NCBI GenBank assembly: GCA_963791615.1 | Contig: CAWBTE010000006.1 | Location: forward strand, 1,488,001-1,552,000 | Direction of reading: 5' to 3' | DNA: 64,000 nt | Source: CAILZL01 sp963791615 | Lineage (GTDB): Bacteria > Pseudomonadota > Gammaproteobacteria > Steroidobacterales > Steroidobacteraceae | Program-made: the position numbers and the translations under genes | Shown here: positions 8,873 through 17,137 of the stretch, in pieces | How positions within the stretch are numbered: position 1 is the stretch's first letter | Layout: every line of letters starts with the position of its first letter | Notes under the pieces: model-generated | Database searches by the model: none | What the model saw: only the letters and a program-made list of their open reading frames with translations | Told to the model about the DNA's origin: nothing

Positions 8873-10005
8873 ATGCCCATCACGTCGCCAGCCATGGATA
8901 CCCGGTTACGCTCCCGCGGGCGAGGCGCACTTCGCAGCGTCGATCGCAGCGGATTGCTTGATGGCATCGGTTTCGCCTGGATCGTCGAGTTTGCATGGCT
9001 GACGACCTATGTAGTGAACTTGTTCCTCACTGCCGCTCCAAGATGTGGGCATATGGCAGCACTGAAGAAAACAGGCGCATTCGCGTTCTGGTCAATGACC
9101 GATACACTCCCTGCAGTGTTCCTGTTCGTCATCATTGTCAATCGGACCTCCGCTACCAGCATCAGACGGTATCTGTGGTTGCTCGCGGCTTGCGCCCTGT
9201 TATGGGCGTGGTGGGACTATGTGGGCTGGATATCGGCGCGGACGTCGGGGCCACTCGCAGCATTTGTCATGCCCATGGCCAGCCCGCTGCATGGTTTGGC
9301 GTGCATATTTGTGGCATTGCTCATGTTTGGCACGGTCGCTTTTCGCAGCTCGGCACGCGGCGCGAGCACCGCGCTCATGCAGCGCGAGGTCGCGTCCGGC
9401 GCGCTGGATGCGGAAGTCAAGCGCGCGCGGCTGCAGCTGCTACGCGCGCAGATCGAACCGCATTTCCTGTTCAACACACTGGCTACGGTCTGTACGCTAG
9501 CGCATACGGATCGCGCGGCGGCAGCGGACATGATTGACGATCTGATGCGCTATCTCGCTGAGGCGCTACCCAAGCTGCGTCAGGACGAGTCATCACTGGC
9601 CGATGAGCTGCAACTTATAGAGGCGTATCTGCGCATCCACCAGATTCGCATGGGCTGCTCGGCTTTCCTACCAGTTGTCGGTGCCGGAACAGCTGAGTGC
9701 AGAGCGCATTCCCAGCATGATGCTGCTGACGCTTGGTGGAGAACGCGCTCAAGCATGGCATCAATCCCACCGTCGAAGGCGGTTCCATTCATGTCAGTGC
9801 GCGCCGTGAGCCCGCCGCGCTGGTGTTGAAAGTGGCTGACTCCGGCGCGGGCATGATCGCGACACAAGGCTATGGAATGGGTCTGGCCAACATACGGCGG
9901 CGCCTGACCCTGCTCTACGGCGATGATGCCGAACTGACGCTCGCGGCGGCGGCGGCTCATGGTGCAGTGGCCACTGTATCCATTCCTTTGGCGTTGGCGT
10001 CATGA
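8873..10005 (+). CDS. LytS-type sensor histidine kinase (two apparent +1 frameshifts)
   Basis: The N-terminal half has about four hydrophobic segments, then a coiled linker and the His_kinase motif LRAQIEPHFLFNTL with the phospho-acceptor His. The ATPase part needs two corrections. One extra base near 9659 hides RLSYQLSVPEQLSAERIPSM; another near 9732-9735 hides VENALKHGINPT, the N-box. The G1 (VADSGAGM) and G2 (GYGMGLANIRRR) boxes then follow to the TGA at 10003-10005. The domain set is that of kinases paired with LytTR regulators, and such a regulator is encoded two genes downstream. The stop overlaps the next start (ATGA), so the genes are translationally coupled. Confidence 0.82.
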
Positions 10006-10668
10006 GCTTGCTGCCGGCAATATGGTCGGCACTGACATGGCGGAAGATTGCGCTCATGCAGATCCTCGGTTTGACGTTCCTGCAGTTCAGGCTGTTGACC
10101 GTTAACACGGGCGTATCAACGCCAGTCGCATTGACTGTGTACGCCTTCTCTGCATTCGGCATGCTACTGGTGATGCTTGGCGCGGACCAAATCATGGCGT
10201 CGAGGCGTACGGTTCGGCCGCACGTTCCCGATTGCTGTAGTGACAAACTTTCTGCTTGCGTGCGCCATCAGCGGCGTCGCACAATGGTTCGTGGGCGTTC
10301 CACTCAGTCCCAAGGGGACGCCGATGCGGATGGAATTCCTCATCCCGGCGCTGGAAAACACACTGTGGGGCAGCTTCGCCATGCTGGCGTATCTGAATCA
10401 CCGCACCGCCCAACGGATACTGGCGGCTGTGCGCGCAGCAGAACAGCAGCGCGCACAACTTGATCGGCAACTCATCGACACACGTCTGGCGGCGGCCGAA
10501 GCCGAGTTGGATCCGCGAGCCGTGCTCGCGTCGTTGGCAGAGATCCGGAGTGGGCTGCGGCAAGGCGCGCCGGGCGCCGAGAGCAAGCTGGAAGTGTTGA
10601 CGCTAACCTTGCGTGAGGCGCTGGCGCATACCCGGGCCGCTGGCGACATGGAGATCAATCGACCGTGA
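10002..10668 (+). CDS. Degenerate membrane histidine-kinase homologue lacking the acceptor His (apparent +1 frameshift)
   Basis: The start overlaps the kinase stop. The N-terminal part carries three to four membrane segments. Removing one G at 10211/10212 joins MASRRT to FGRTFPIAVVTNFLLACAISG. After the last helix comes a coiled coil and AEAELDPRAVLASLAEIRSGL, which aligns with the kinase motif RAQIEPHFLFNTLATV except that His-Phe is replaced by Arg-Ala. The protein then ends about 45 residues later with no ATPase domain. It therefore cannot be a working kinase; it may be a membrane partner or signal input for the neighbouring kinase. Its stop overlaps the GTG start of the regulator. Confidence 0.75.
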
Positions 10669-11414
10669 ATGCCACTGCCATCATTGCCGAGGACGAGCCG
10701 CTGTTGCGCGCCGAGATACGCCAGACGCTGCACGCGCTCTGGCCGGAACTCACCATCGTGAGTGAGGTCGGCAACGGCATTCAGGCGATACAAGCCCTGA
10801 ATCAACTCGCGCCCACTTTCCTGTTTCTCGATATTCAGATGCCGGGCGTCAGTGGTCTCGATGTCGCGCAGCACGCGAGCGGCAAAGCGCATGTGGTGTT
10901 TATCAGCGCCTACGACAAATATGTGCTGGCAGCTTTCGAACAGGGCGCACTCGACTATATTCAGAAACCCGTGACTTCCGAGCGTCTGAGCCGAACGGTG
11001 ACGCGCCTCAAACAGCGCCTGCGCGAGCCACCTGTGGACTTGAGTAGCCTGGTCGAGCTGTTGAAGAACGCCGCCAACACCGAAGCGAAGCATCTCAAGT
11101 GGTTGACGGTGCCAAAAGGGGCCGAGCTTCAGGTTGTCGACGTGGCCGACATCGTCTATCTGCGCGCCGACAACAAATACACGACCATCGTGACGCGCCG
11201 TTCAACGCACCTGCTGAACTCATCACTCAAGGAGATGCATGAGAAACTGGATCCGGACATGTTCTGGCAAATCCATCGCAGCATTATCGTCAACGTGGGC
11301 GCCATCGAGAAAATTTACCGGTCCTTTCGCGGCGTGCTGGAAGTGAAAGTAAAGGACAGGGAGGAGCTGTTACCGGTCAGTTCGGCGCACGCGCATCGCT
11401 TCAAGCATGCGTGA
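10665..11414 (+). CDS. LytTR-family response regulator
   Basis: 249 residues: a receiver domain with the acidic pair ED at 9-10, phospho-acceptor D56 in LFLDIQMPG and the conserved Lys in IQKPVTS, then a LytTR DNA-binding domain from about residue 140 (LKWLTVPKGAELQVVDVADI to the C-terminus; FWQIHRSIIVNV is the typical core). The start is GTG, overlapping the TGA of the preceding gene, so kinase, pseudo-kinase and regulator form one operon. LytTR regulators bind imperfect direct repeats upstream of targets. The divergently placed haloperoxidase-like gene is a plausible target, an inference from position only. Confidence 0.9.
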   Translation: MNATAIIAEDEPLLRAEIRQTLHALWPELTIVSEVGNGIQAIQALNQLAPTFLFLDIQMPGVSGLDVAQHASGKAHVVFISAYDKYVLAAFEQGALDYIQKPVTSERLSRTVTRLKQRLREPPVDLSSLVELLKNAANTEAKHLKWLTVPKGAELQVVDVADIVYLRADNKYTTIVTRRSTHLLNSSLKEMHEKLDPDMFWQIHRSIIVNVGAIEKIYRSFRGVLEVKVKDREELLPVSSAHAHRFKHA

Positions 11415-11443
11415 GACAACAGACAGCCCTATAAAGACCACCT

Positions 11444-11510
11444 GCCCGGCCATCAACCCGCTGATCAAGATCATCAACATCGTGGCGCTGCTGCTGGTGC
11501 CGCTGTTGTA
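11444..11510 (+). repeat. Direct repeat, copy 2: orphan hppA 3' end
   Basis: A perfect 67-bp copy of 6971-7037, encoding the hppA C-terminus without the rest of the gene and followed by G to give TAG. Upstream of the repeat only weak resemblance to hppA remains (CCTATAAAGACC against CCGTACAAGGATACC). This is the far boundary of the 4.4-kb insert. Confidence 0.95.
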
Positions 11511-11546
11511 GGTGTGTTGGAAGCAACTGTATTTGAACTGCAAGCA

Positions 11547-11579
11547 AAAGGCCCTGGACGATTCGTCCAGGGCCTTTCT
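11547..11579. terminator. Bidirectional intrinsic terminator
   Basis: AAAGGCCCTGGACG and CGTCCAGGGCCTTT pair around a short loop. T-rich flanks occur on both sides. It lies between the orphan hppA end (plus strand) and the end of the di-haem peroxidase gene (minus strand), and may be the original hppA terminator. Confidence 0.85.
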
Positions 11580-11589
11580 TATTGGGCTC

Positions 11590-12600
11590 TCAGGGCAGCT
11601 TGGGTGGCGACCATGACTCCTCGCTGGTCAGCGACTTGAGGAAGGCAACCACCTTGGTGATCTCTGCATCCGTAAGTCCGGTGGGCATCATCACCGCTGA
11701 CTTGTTCGGATCGACACCACCACCGCTGGCCATGTAGCGCACCGCCTGTTCCAGCGTAGCGGCGCTGCCGTCATGGAAATAAGGCGCCGACAAAGCCACG
11801 GAACGCAGTGACGGCGTTTTGAATGCGCCGGTGTCTTCGTCCTTCTTTGTCACCGTGAAACGACCCGGATCCGGCTTGGCCTTTCCGGCTTCGAGTCCGA
11901 CGTTGTAGAAAGTGCTGTTGCCATAGTGAGGCGGCGTGTGACACGCCACGCAGCGACCCTTGCCCATGAACAGCTGTTGGCCCTCGATGACCTCCGCCTG
12001 CACCGCGCGTTTGTCGCCGCGCTCGTATCGATCCCAGGGCGAGTTGTCACTGTTCTTGGTGCGCAGGTACGCGGCAAGCGCCTTGGACACCGCCTCGGGT
12101 GTGGCCGGACCGCCGAACACAGCCTGGAATTGGCTGAGGTAACCCGGCACGGCGTTCAACGCCGCACTGACCTTGACCGGGTCGGCGCCCGTCTGCCCAC
12201 GCCAGGCCGCCAGAATCTGTCCTTCCAGTGTGGCCGCGCGGCCATCCCAGTACCACAACGTCTGATGCCCAACGTTGTAGAGCGAGGGCGTGTGGCGTGT
12301 GTTCATCGTGCCGTCGTCACGACGCGAGAGCACCTGGCCATCGGTCCAGCCCAGATGCCGGTAGTGGCAGCTCTGGCATGACATGGTGCCGCTGCCCGAC
12401 AGACGGGTGTCGATGAACAGTTGCGCGCCCAGCGCTACCTTCGCAGGTGTGCCGGGGTTATCGGCCGGAGCCATGATCGGAGGCAGCGATGCAGCAACAG
12501 CGCCAGGTCGTGCGGCTTCCTGACCGGCACAACCGCCGAATGACAGAGCAAGCGCTGTGTACAGGACGAACGCGGATCCGGATTTGATTGCGTTGAACAT
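11590..12600 (-). CDS. Di-haem cytochrome c peroxidase/MauG-family lipoprotein
   Basis: The 336-residue protein has two haem c-binding motifs, CQSCH at 75-79 and CVACH at 217-221, in the spacing of bacterial di-haem peroxidases, and ends with the usual TGLTDAEITKVVAFLKSL helix. A hydrophobic leader ending SFGGC (Cys24) predicts a lipoprotein facing the periplasm. These enzymes reduce hydrogen peroxide or oxidise other substrates using electrons from small cytochromes. The TPSLRSVALSAPYFHDG segment is typical of the second haem domain. It stands alone, converging on the 4.4-kb insert. Confidence 0.9.
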   Translation of the reverse strand: MFNAIKSGSAFVLYTALALSFGGCAGQEAARPGAVAASLPPIMAPADNPGTPAKVALGAQLFIDTRLSGSGTMSCQSCHYRHLGWTDGQVLSRRDDGTMNTRHTPSLYNVGHQTLWYWDGRAATLEGQILAAWRGQTGADPVKVSAALNAVPGYLSQFQAVFGGPATPEAVSKALAAYLRTKNSDNSPWDRYERGDKRAVQAEVIEGQQLFMGKGRCVACHTPPHYGNSTFYNVGLEAGKAKPDPGRFTVTKKDEDTGAFKTPSLRSVALSAPYFHDGSAATLEQAVRYMASGGGVDPNKSAVMMPTGLTDAEITKVVAFLKSLTSEESWSPPKLP

Positions 12601-12684
12601 ACTGCCTCCAATGACAACATCAAGGGACGCAGGCTACGCGCTGCGGGTGCTGTCATCAACTCTGTGAAGGATATGACCGACTCC

Positions 12685-12747
12685 AGGAACCTGTTCAAAA
12701 TCTCGATCAAGAGATGTAGCGAAAGGCAGAACTGCACAAAAACGCAG
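12685..12747 (+). repeat. Partial copy of the palindromic element at 13796
   Basis: AGGAACCTGTTCAAAATCTC and the following bases to AAAAACGCAG match the left half of the element at 13796-13938 with scattered substitutions, in the same orientation. The right half is missing. The two copies bracket the gene at 12792-13670. Confidence 0.75.
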
Positions 12748-12791
12748 GGGCAATGAGGCGGATACCGCCCAATACACTGCGCTCGCCCGGT

Positions 12792-13670
12792 TCAATTCAC
12801 CGCTTGCGGGAATGGATAGTCCAGGCTGATGAAGGTGGAATCAGGTTTGAATTGCCTCATATAGGCCACGACATGGCACACGTTGCTGCCCAGCAATCCG
12901 ACATGTACCTTCGAGGCCGCCATAATCTGCAACTCAGTCAGACAATCCATCACATGCTCGTGGAGATATTCCGATGACCACGATCCAACTGTCTTCCATT
13001 CGAATCCAGTAGGTTGCGATGGCTGACACCTGATATCCCAATGTGGTCTGGCTGCCCTGAGCTCGTCAACGCACCGATGGTCGTCGCTCGCTGCATAGAG
13101 GCACATCCCTTTCGACATCAGCGGATCCAGGGCTTCCAGGTATTTGTCCAGGCTGACGGGTGGGTGAACCTCTTCAATATACTTGTCGCCCCGTCGGAAT
13201 TTGCATGAAACATACCTGGCCGGCAATTTGAGTCGTCGGATTCGCTTGTCAATGGCAGCGGCGACCATTGGCTGGAACCGAATGTATCGCTTGTAGAAGA
13301 CTTGCTTGACCGCCAGTTTATCGCCGGCCAAGTTGAGCGATGGAATGCTTATGGTCGGCTGGCTCGCAAACTCCAATGTAGCTGGGGCATAGAACAGGTT
13401 GATCGGATCAGGCAACGGGTAGTTGACACCAACCGGCATGAAATAGCGGTTCCAGAAGCTGGGCCAGGTTTGATGCCGCATCAGAGCCACGGACTCATCC
13501 AGATAGACTTTATAGCCATGGGCTTCAGCGTATATCGCAGCCAAGAACACGTTGACGATTTGAGAGCAAAGACCTGAGCCATAGCCCAAAATGATATGCG
13601 CAGACTTGTCACCGGCACTGGCGATCGGAAGCCACCGACCAAAGTCCCGTCCAAAGATTCTTACAAACAT
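12792..13670 (-). CDS. Fucosyltransferase-like protein (putative)
   Basis: 292 residues with no signal peptide. CKFRRGDKYIEE (about 156-167) resembles the GDP-fucose-binding H-x-R-R-x-D motif of GT11/GT23/O-fucosyltransferase-fold enzymes. The C-terminal ELQIMAASKVHVGLLGSNVCHVVAYM resembles their second conserved region, where a Ser/Asn pair follows a 'lls-cd-fvgs-SN' pattern. An early G-Y-G-S-G-L-x-x-Q-I segment fits the first nucleotide-binding loop. It would transfer a sugar, perhaps to a surface glycan; donor and acceptor are not determinable. It sits alone between two direct copies of a palindromic repeat, which suggests acquisition or movement as a unit. Confidence 0.55.
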   Translation of the reverse strand: MFVRIFGRDFGRWLPIASAGDKSAHIILGYGSGLCSQIVNVFLAAIYAEAHGYKVYLDESVALMRHQTWPSFWNRYFMPVGVNYPLPDPINLFYAPATLEFASQPTISIPSLNLAGDKLAVKQVFYKRYIRFQPMVAAAIDKRIRRLKLPARYVSCKFRRGDKYIEEVHPPVSLDKYLEALDPLMSKGMCLYAASDDHRCVDELRAARPHWDIRCQPSQPTGFEWKTVGSWSSEYLHEHVMDCLTELQIMAASKVHVGLLGSNVCHVVAYMRQFKPDSTFISLDYPFPQAVN

Positions 13671-13795
13671 TTCGTTACGCGCTCGAGATGCCTGGCATGT
13701 GCGTGAACTGCCGAAGCCAGCAGTAGGGCCAGCTGATTATTGATATTGCACACTCAGACTTTCCTTACCTTTATTCAAATTCTTGTCGCGTTCTA

Positions 13796-13938
13796 AGAAC
13801 CTGTTCAAAGTCTCGATCAAGGGATGCAGCGCAAGGCGGAACGGCACAAAAAAACGCAGCGTACACACAGTACGTGAGTATTTTTTGTGCCGTTCCAACG
13901 CCGCGATGCGCCCTTCAGCGAGACTTTGAACAGGTTCT
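13796..13938. repeat. Complete 143-bp palindromic (MITE-like) element
   Basis: AGAACCTGTTCAAAGTCTCG and its perfect inverse form 20-bp ends. GGAACGGCACAAAAAA and its inverse form an inner 16-bp pair, around a centre containing CGTACACACAGTACG. No coding capacity. The gene-free stretch 13671-14117 holds this element and nothing else recognisable. Confidence 0.85.
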
Positions 13939-14117
13939 AACACGCCCTCAAAGAAACCCGCAAGTGGAGGCAAGGATAGTCACAATGCCGTATGAGCTGA
14001 CCAGTCAACGATCTGGCTGGAGAGTCGCGCCCGGGCGGACGCCACGATGTACTCAACCCTGGCGATTTGAATCATACTTGTATGCTTCCGATCCAATCCT
14101 CTTCGGGTGTTCGCCAT

Positions 14118-14922
14118 ATGCTCCACGTATTGCGCAGTCGGGTGAAAAATGAACTCCGTAGACTGAAACGTCGGATCAGGCAGCGTGCAGAGCGACGCCG
14201 CCTGCCAGATCTTCTGGCACAGCTACGGCCGATTTCTACCGAGCACCGCCTCATACGCGTCGGTAGCGAAGGAGACGGAGGCTACTTGCTTCCAGACGAT
14301 CTCGAAGGAATCACCGCATGCTTCTCTCCGGGAGTTGCGGACGTTGCGGACTTTGAGTCGGACATGGCGAGAAGGGGAATGCGTTGCTTCCTGGCCGACT
14401 ACTCTGTTGACGCTCCCCCTGTCACGAATCCACTGTTCGACTTCGAGAAGAAGTATCTCGGGTCCATCACGAACGATGTCTACATGACACTGGAAAGTTG
14501 GGTACAGCGAAAATCCGACGGGAGTGACGATCTGCTCTTGCAGATGGATATCGAGGGTGCAGAGTACGACGTACTACTGGACGCGCCAATAGAACTACTT
14601 TCCCGGTTCAGAATTGTGGTGGTCGAATTTCACAACCTTCACGGTCTGTTTGATCCGATGGCTTTCGTGACCTATCGATCTTGCCTTTCGCAAGTTGCTG
14701 GCAGCATTTGAAGTTGTCCATATCCACCCGAATAATTGCTTCGCTCCCATGGTGCAAGGCGACATTGCGATCCCACCGGTGATGGAGTTTACGTTTCATA
14801 GACGAGATCGACTCTCGCGGAAAGGCTACACATCGACGTATCCGCATGATCTGGACAGGACCAATGTCAGCGACCGACCAGACTATCCACTGCCTGCGTG
14901 CTGGCATTCGAAGCGCGCTTAG
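14118..14922 (+). CDS. FkbM-like methyltransferase-domain protein (apparent +1 frameshift)
   Basis: After a basic N-terminus, LIRVGSEGDGGYLLPDDLEGI and CFSPGVADVADFE form an FkbM-type SAM-binding start, and LLLQMDIEGAEYDVLL is the typical second motif. The frame reaches a TGA at about 14710. One extra base between about 14660 and 14677 separates it from DLAFRKLLAAFEVVHIHPNN, which continues to 14922 and completes the domain. FkbM-like proteins methylate hydroxyl groups of sugars or natural products, though many are uncharacterised. The start is uncertain: ATG 14118 gives MLHVLRSRVKNEL, and an upstream in-frame ATG lies at 14067. A link to the fucosyltransferase-like neighbour is possible but unproven. 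Confidence 0.7.
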
Positions 14923-15029
14923 CGGTCGATCGATGCGTCAGTTCACGACACTCGTTGGCACTACGTTGGTCACTTTTCCGCGTATGGGCTGACTTAGGAC
15001 GGTGTCCACGAAATCCTGGGAAGCCCAGG

Positions 15030-15100
15030 TACGTCGATCCGTAGGTATTCATGTACCCACGAATCACCTCGTTCAAAACACATGCGGATCGACAGCCCGG
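15030..15100. repeat. Short GTCGAT...ATCGAC inverted repeat (copy 1)
   Basis: GTCGATCCGTAGGTATT (15033-15049) faces AACACATGCGGATCGAC (15077-15093), an imperfect stem followed by AGCCCGGC. Similar units lie at 18664-18715 and 63447-63470. The rest of the 14923-15247 gap shows no gene. Confidence 0.55.
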
Positions 15101-15247
15101 CATTCGGCAGACGGCCGCTGCCCGGCTGATCTCATCGGCCATTGCTCGCGTCTCTGCTCCGCGCCTCTGCTACTGTGCTGCTTCCCGTTCGTCGCCCTGC
15201 CCACCCGTGTCCGGCCGGCATCGACAACAAGCGAGTGAGGCTCACAA

Positions 15248-16042
15248 ATGCATTCAAATACCTGCCTGATTGCCACCCGTCTCGCGACAACCCTCGCCAC
15301 CGTACTCCTCGTCGCATCGCCACCCGCCCTGGCGGCCGAGGTCAAAGTGCTGGCGACGATTGCTTTCCAGCGCGTGTTCGACGAAGCGCTTCCCGCCTTC
15401 AACAAGACCAGCGGTCACACGGCGAGCGCCCAATTCGCCACGGGCGGGGCGGTGGCTGCGCGGGTGCAGAACAATGAAGTCGCCGACCTGTACTTCGGCC
15501 CGAGGCAGAACATCGATACATTGGTCGCAGCAGGCAAGCTGCGGCCGGACTCCGTGGTCGATGTGGCCCGATCCCCGGCGGGCTTTGCGATCAAGAAGGG
15601 CGCGCCCAAGCCGGACATCTCCACGGCCGATGGCCTCAAACGCACGCTGCTGGCTGCGCGCGGCATCACCTATCCGGACCCTTCACACGGTTCGCCCAGC
15701 GCCAACCATCTGCTGCGCGTAGCCGGGCAGCTTGGCATTACCGATGAGCTGAAGACCCGCACTCGACATCCGCCGGTCGGCAATGCGGCGGGACCCACGA
15801 TGCTGGTTACCGGCGAGGCGGACCTGGCCTTCCAGCAGAACTGCGAGTTGCTGCTGGTGCCGGACGCCGAACTGCTCGGCCCGTTACCGCAAGAGTTTCA
15901 GCTGATCACCATCATGTCTGTGGCGGTGCCGGTTACGGCGCGCGAACCGGAAGCGGCAAAGGCATTTATCAAACATCTGCAGACACCGGCGGCAGCGGCG
16001 GTGATGAATCGATGGGGGCTTGAGCCGATTGCGGCGCAGTAA
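15248..16042 (+). CDS. ModA-like periplasmic substrate-binding protein
   Basis: 264 residues with a signal peptide ending about PPALAAE. The mature part resembles molybdate-binding ABC transporter proteins: VKVLATIAFQRVFDEALPAFNKTSGH at the start, a 'GA-VAARVQNNEVADLYFG' segment in the ligand cleft region, and the C-terminal AKAFIKHLQTPAAAAVMNRWGLEP. Canonical ModA has two Ser residues contacting the anion near the N-terminus; here the first appears replaced (A-T-I-A-F), so the ligand may not be molybdate. No permease or ATPase gene is adjacent. The LysR regulator downstream on the same strand may control it. Confidence 0.8.
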   Translation: MHSNTCLIATRLATTLATVLLVASPPALAAEVKVLATIAFQRVFDEALPAFNKTSGHTASAQFATGGAVAARVQNNEVADLYFGPRQNIDTLVAAGKLRPDSVVDVARSPAGFAIKKGAPKPDISTADGLKRTLLAARGITYPDPSHGSPSANHLLRVAGQLGITDELKTRTRHPPVGNAAGPTMLVTGEADLAFQQNCELLLVPDAELLGPLPQEFQLITIMSVAVPVTAREPEAAKAFIKHLQTPAAAAVMNRWGLEPIAAQ

Positions 16043-16139
16043 GCCACTCACGCTTTTCCCACGATCCCCCGGTCCGGAGCGCGGGAATGGTGTGGTGTTG
16101 AGCTATGCTCAGCCATCATCGCCACTCTCGTAAACAGAT

Positions 16140-17087
16140 ATGGACGTATTGATAAATCTGCGGTCTTTTCTGATGGTCGTCCGCTGCGGCGGCTTTTCTG
16201 AAGCCGCCAGGCAGCTGCACGTTGTGCCATCAGTTGTCGCCAAGCGCATCTCGCAACTGGAAAAAACCGTTGGCGCACGCTTGTTCAAGCGATCCACCCG
16301 AAGCGTCAAGCTGACCTTGGCAGGCCATCAGCTTCAGGCCAAGGCGGCAAATCTCGTCGCTGAGTTTGATGAGGTCGTACACGTTCTGAAGAAAAATGAA
16401 GGTGTGCTCGAAGGGCATATTCGCATCATGGCGCCCACCACCTTGACCGCTTTGTATCTTGGCGAGTTGCTCGGCAAGTTCCTCAGCTCGCATCCGCGAA
16501 TCAGCATGGAAATTTCGCTCGAAGACCGCTCCAGTAATCCGCTGGAAAAAGGCTACGACGTTGCCATCAGCGGCCGGTCTGCAAGCTACGAGGGCGTGAT
16601 TGATGTGCCGCTGTGCCCGGTACAAGCACTGTTATGCGCGTCGCCCGATTACCTCAATCGACGCGGCACGCCAACGCATCCCCGCGAATTGGTCGAACAT
16701 GATTGTCTGGTGTTCAAACCCAGCGGAAACCATTGGCTGTTTCAAAGCATACGCGGAGCCATCAATGTTGATGTGACGCCGAGAATAACCGCTGACGACG
16801 GTCTCTCGTTGTTGCATGCCATCAAAGCCGGATGCGGGATCGCGGTCCTCCCCAGGTATGTGGCACAGAAGTCACTGGAAAACGGTGAGCTGCAAGTCGT
16901 GCTGCCACAGTATCCACCGGAAGAAAACTGGTACAAGGCTTATGTGCCACGACGCAAGCAGGAACTGCCCAGCGTCAAGGCGCTGCTTGAATGGCTTGCT
17001 CAGCACATGCGTGACTTTGGCAACAACACTGAGGGCACCAAGGCAAAACAGGCGGTCCGTCGCCGCAGCGCCCGGAAACGCAGTTGA
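16140..17087 (+). CDS. LysR-family transcriptional regulator
   Basis: 315 residues. The N-terminal 60 residues are a winged helix-turn-helix of the LysR type (LRSFLMVVRCGGFSEAARQL, SVVAKRISQLEKTVGARLFKRSTR). The effector-binding domain follows from about residue 90 (GHIRIMAPTTLTALYLGELL), including the conserved DVAISGR segment and a GCGIAVLPRYVAQ motif near the end. A basic tail (KQAVRRRSARKRS) is unusual. It lies 97 bp after the ModA-like gene and converges on the GcvT-like gene; its target is unknown. Confidence 0.9.
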   Translation: MDVLINLRSFLMVVRCGGFSEAARQLHVVPSVVAKRISQLEKTVGARLFKRSTRSVKLTLAGHQLQAKAANLVAEFDEVVHVLKKNEGVLEGHIRIMAPTTLTALYLGELLGKFLSSHPRISMEISLEDRSSNPLEKGYDVAISGRSASYEGVIDVPLCPVQALLCASPDYLNRRGTPTHPRELVEHDCLVFKPSGNHWLFQSIRGAINVDVTPRITADDGLSLLHAIKAGCGIAVLPRYVAQKSLENGELQVVLPQYPPEENWYKAYVPRRKQELPSVKALLEWLAQHMRDFGNNTEGTKAKQAVRRRSARKRS

Positions 17088-17137
17088 CTCGGTGGACAGC
17101 CGATGAAGCTGCTACACGCTTCGTCCCAATTTGTCCG

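Noticed and set aside
7039..11443. The 4.4-kb segment as a prophage or integrative element
   Set aside because: No integrase, transposase, tRNA or phage gene is visible, so only the duplicated ends are claimed.
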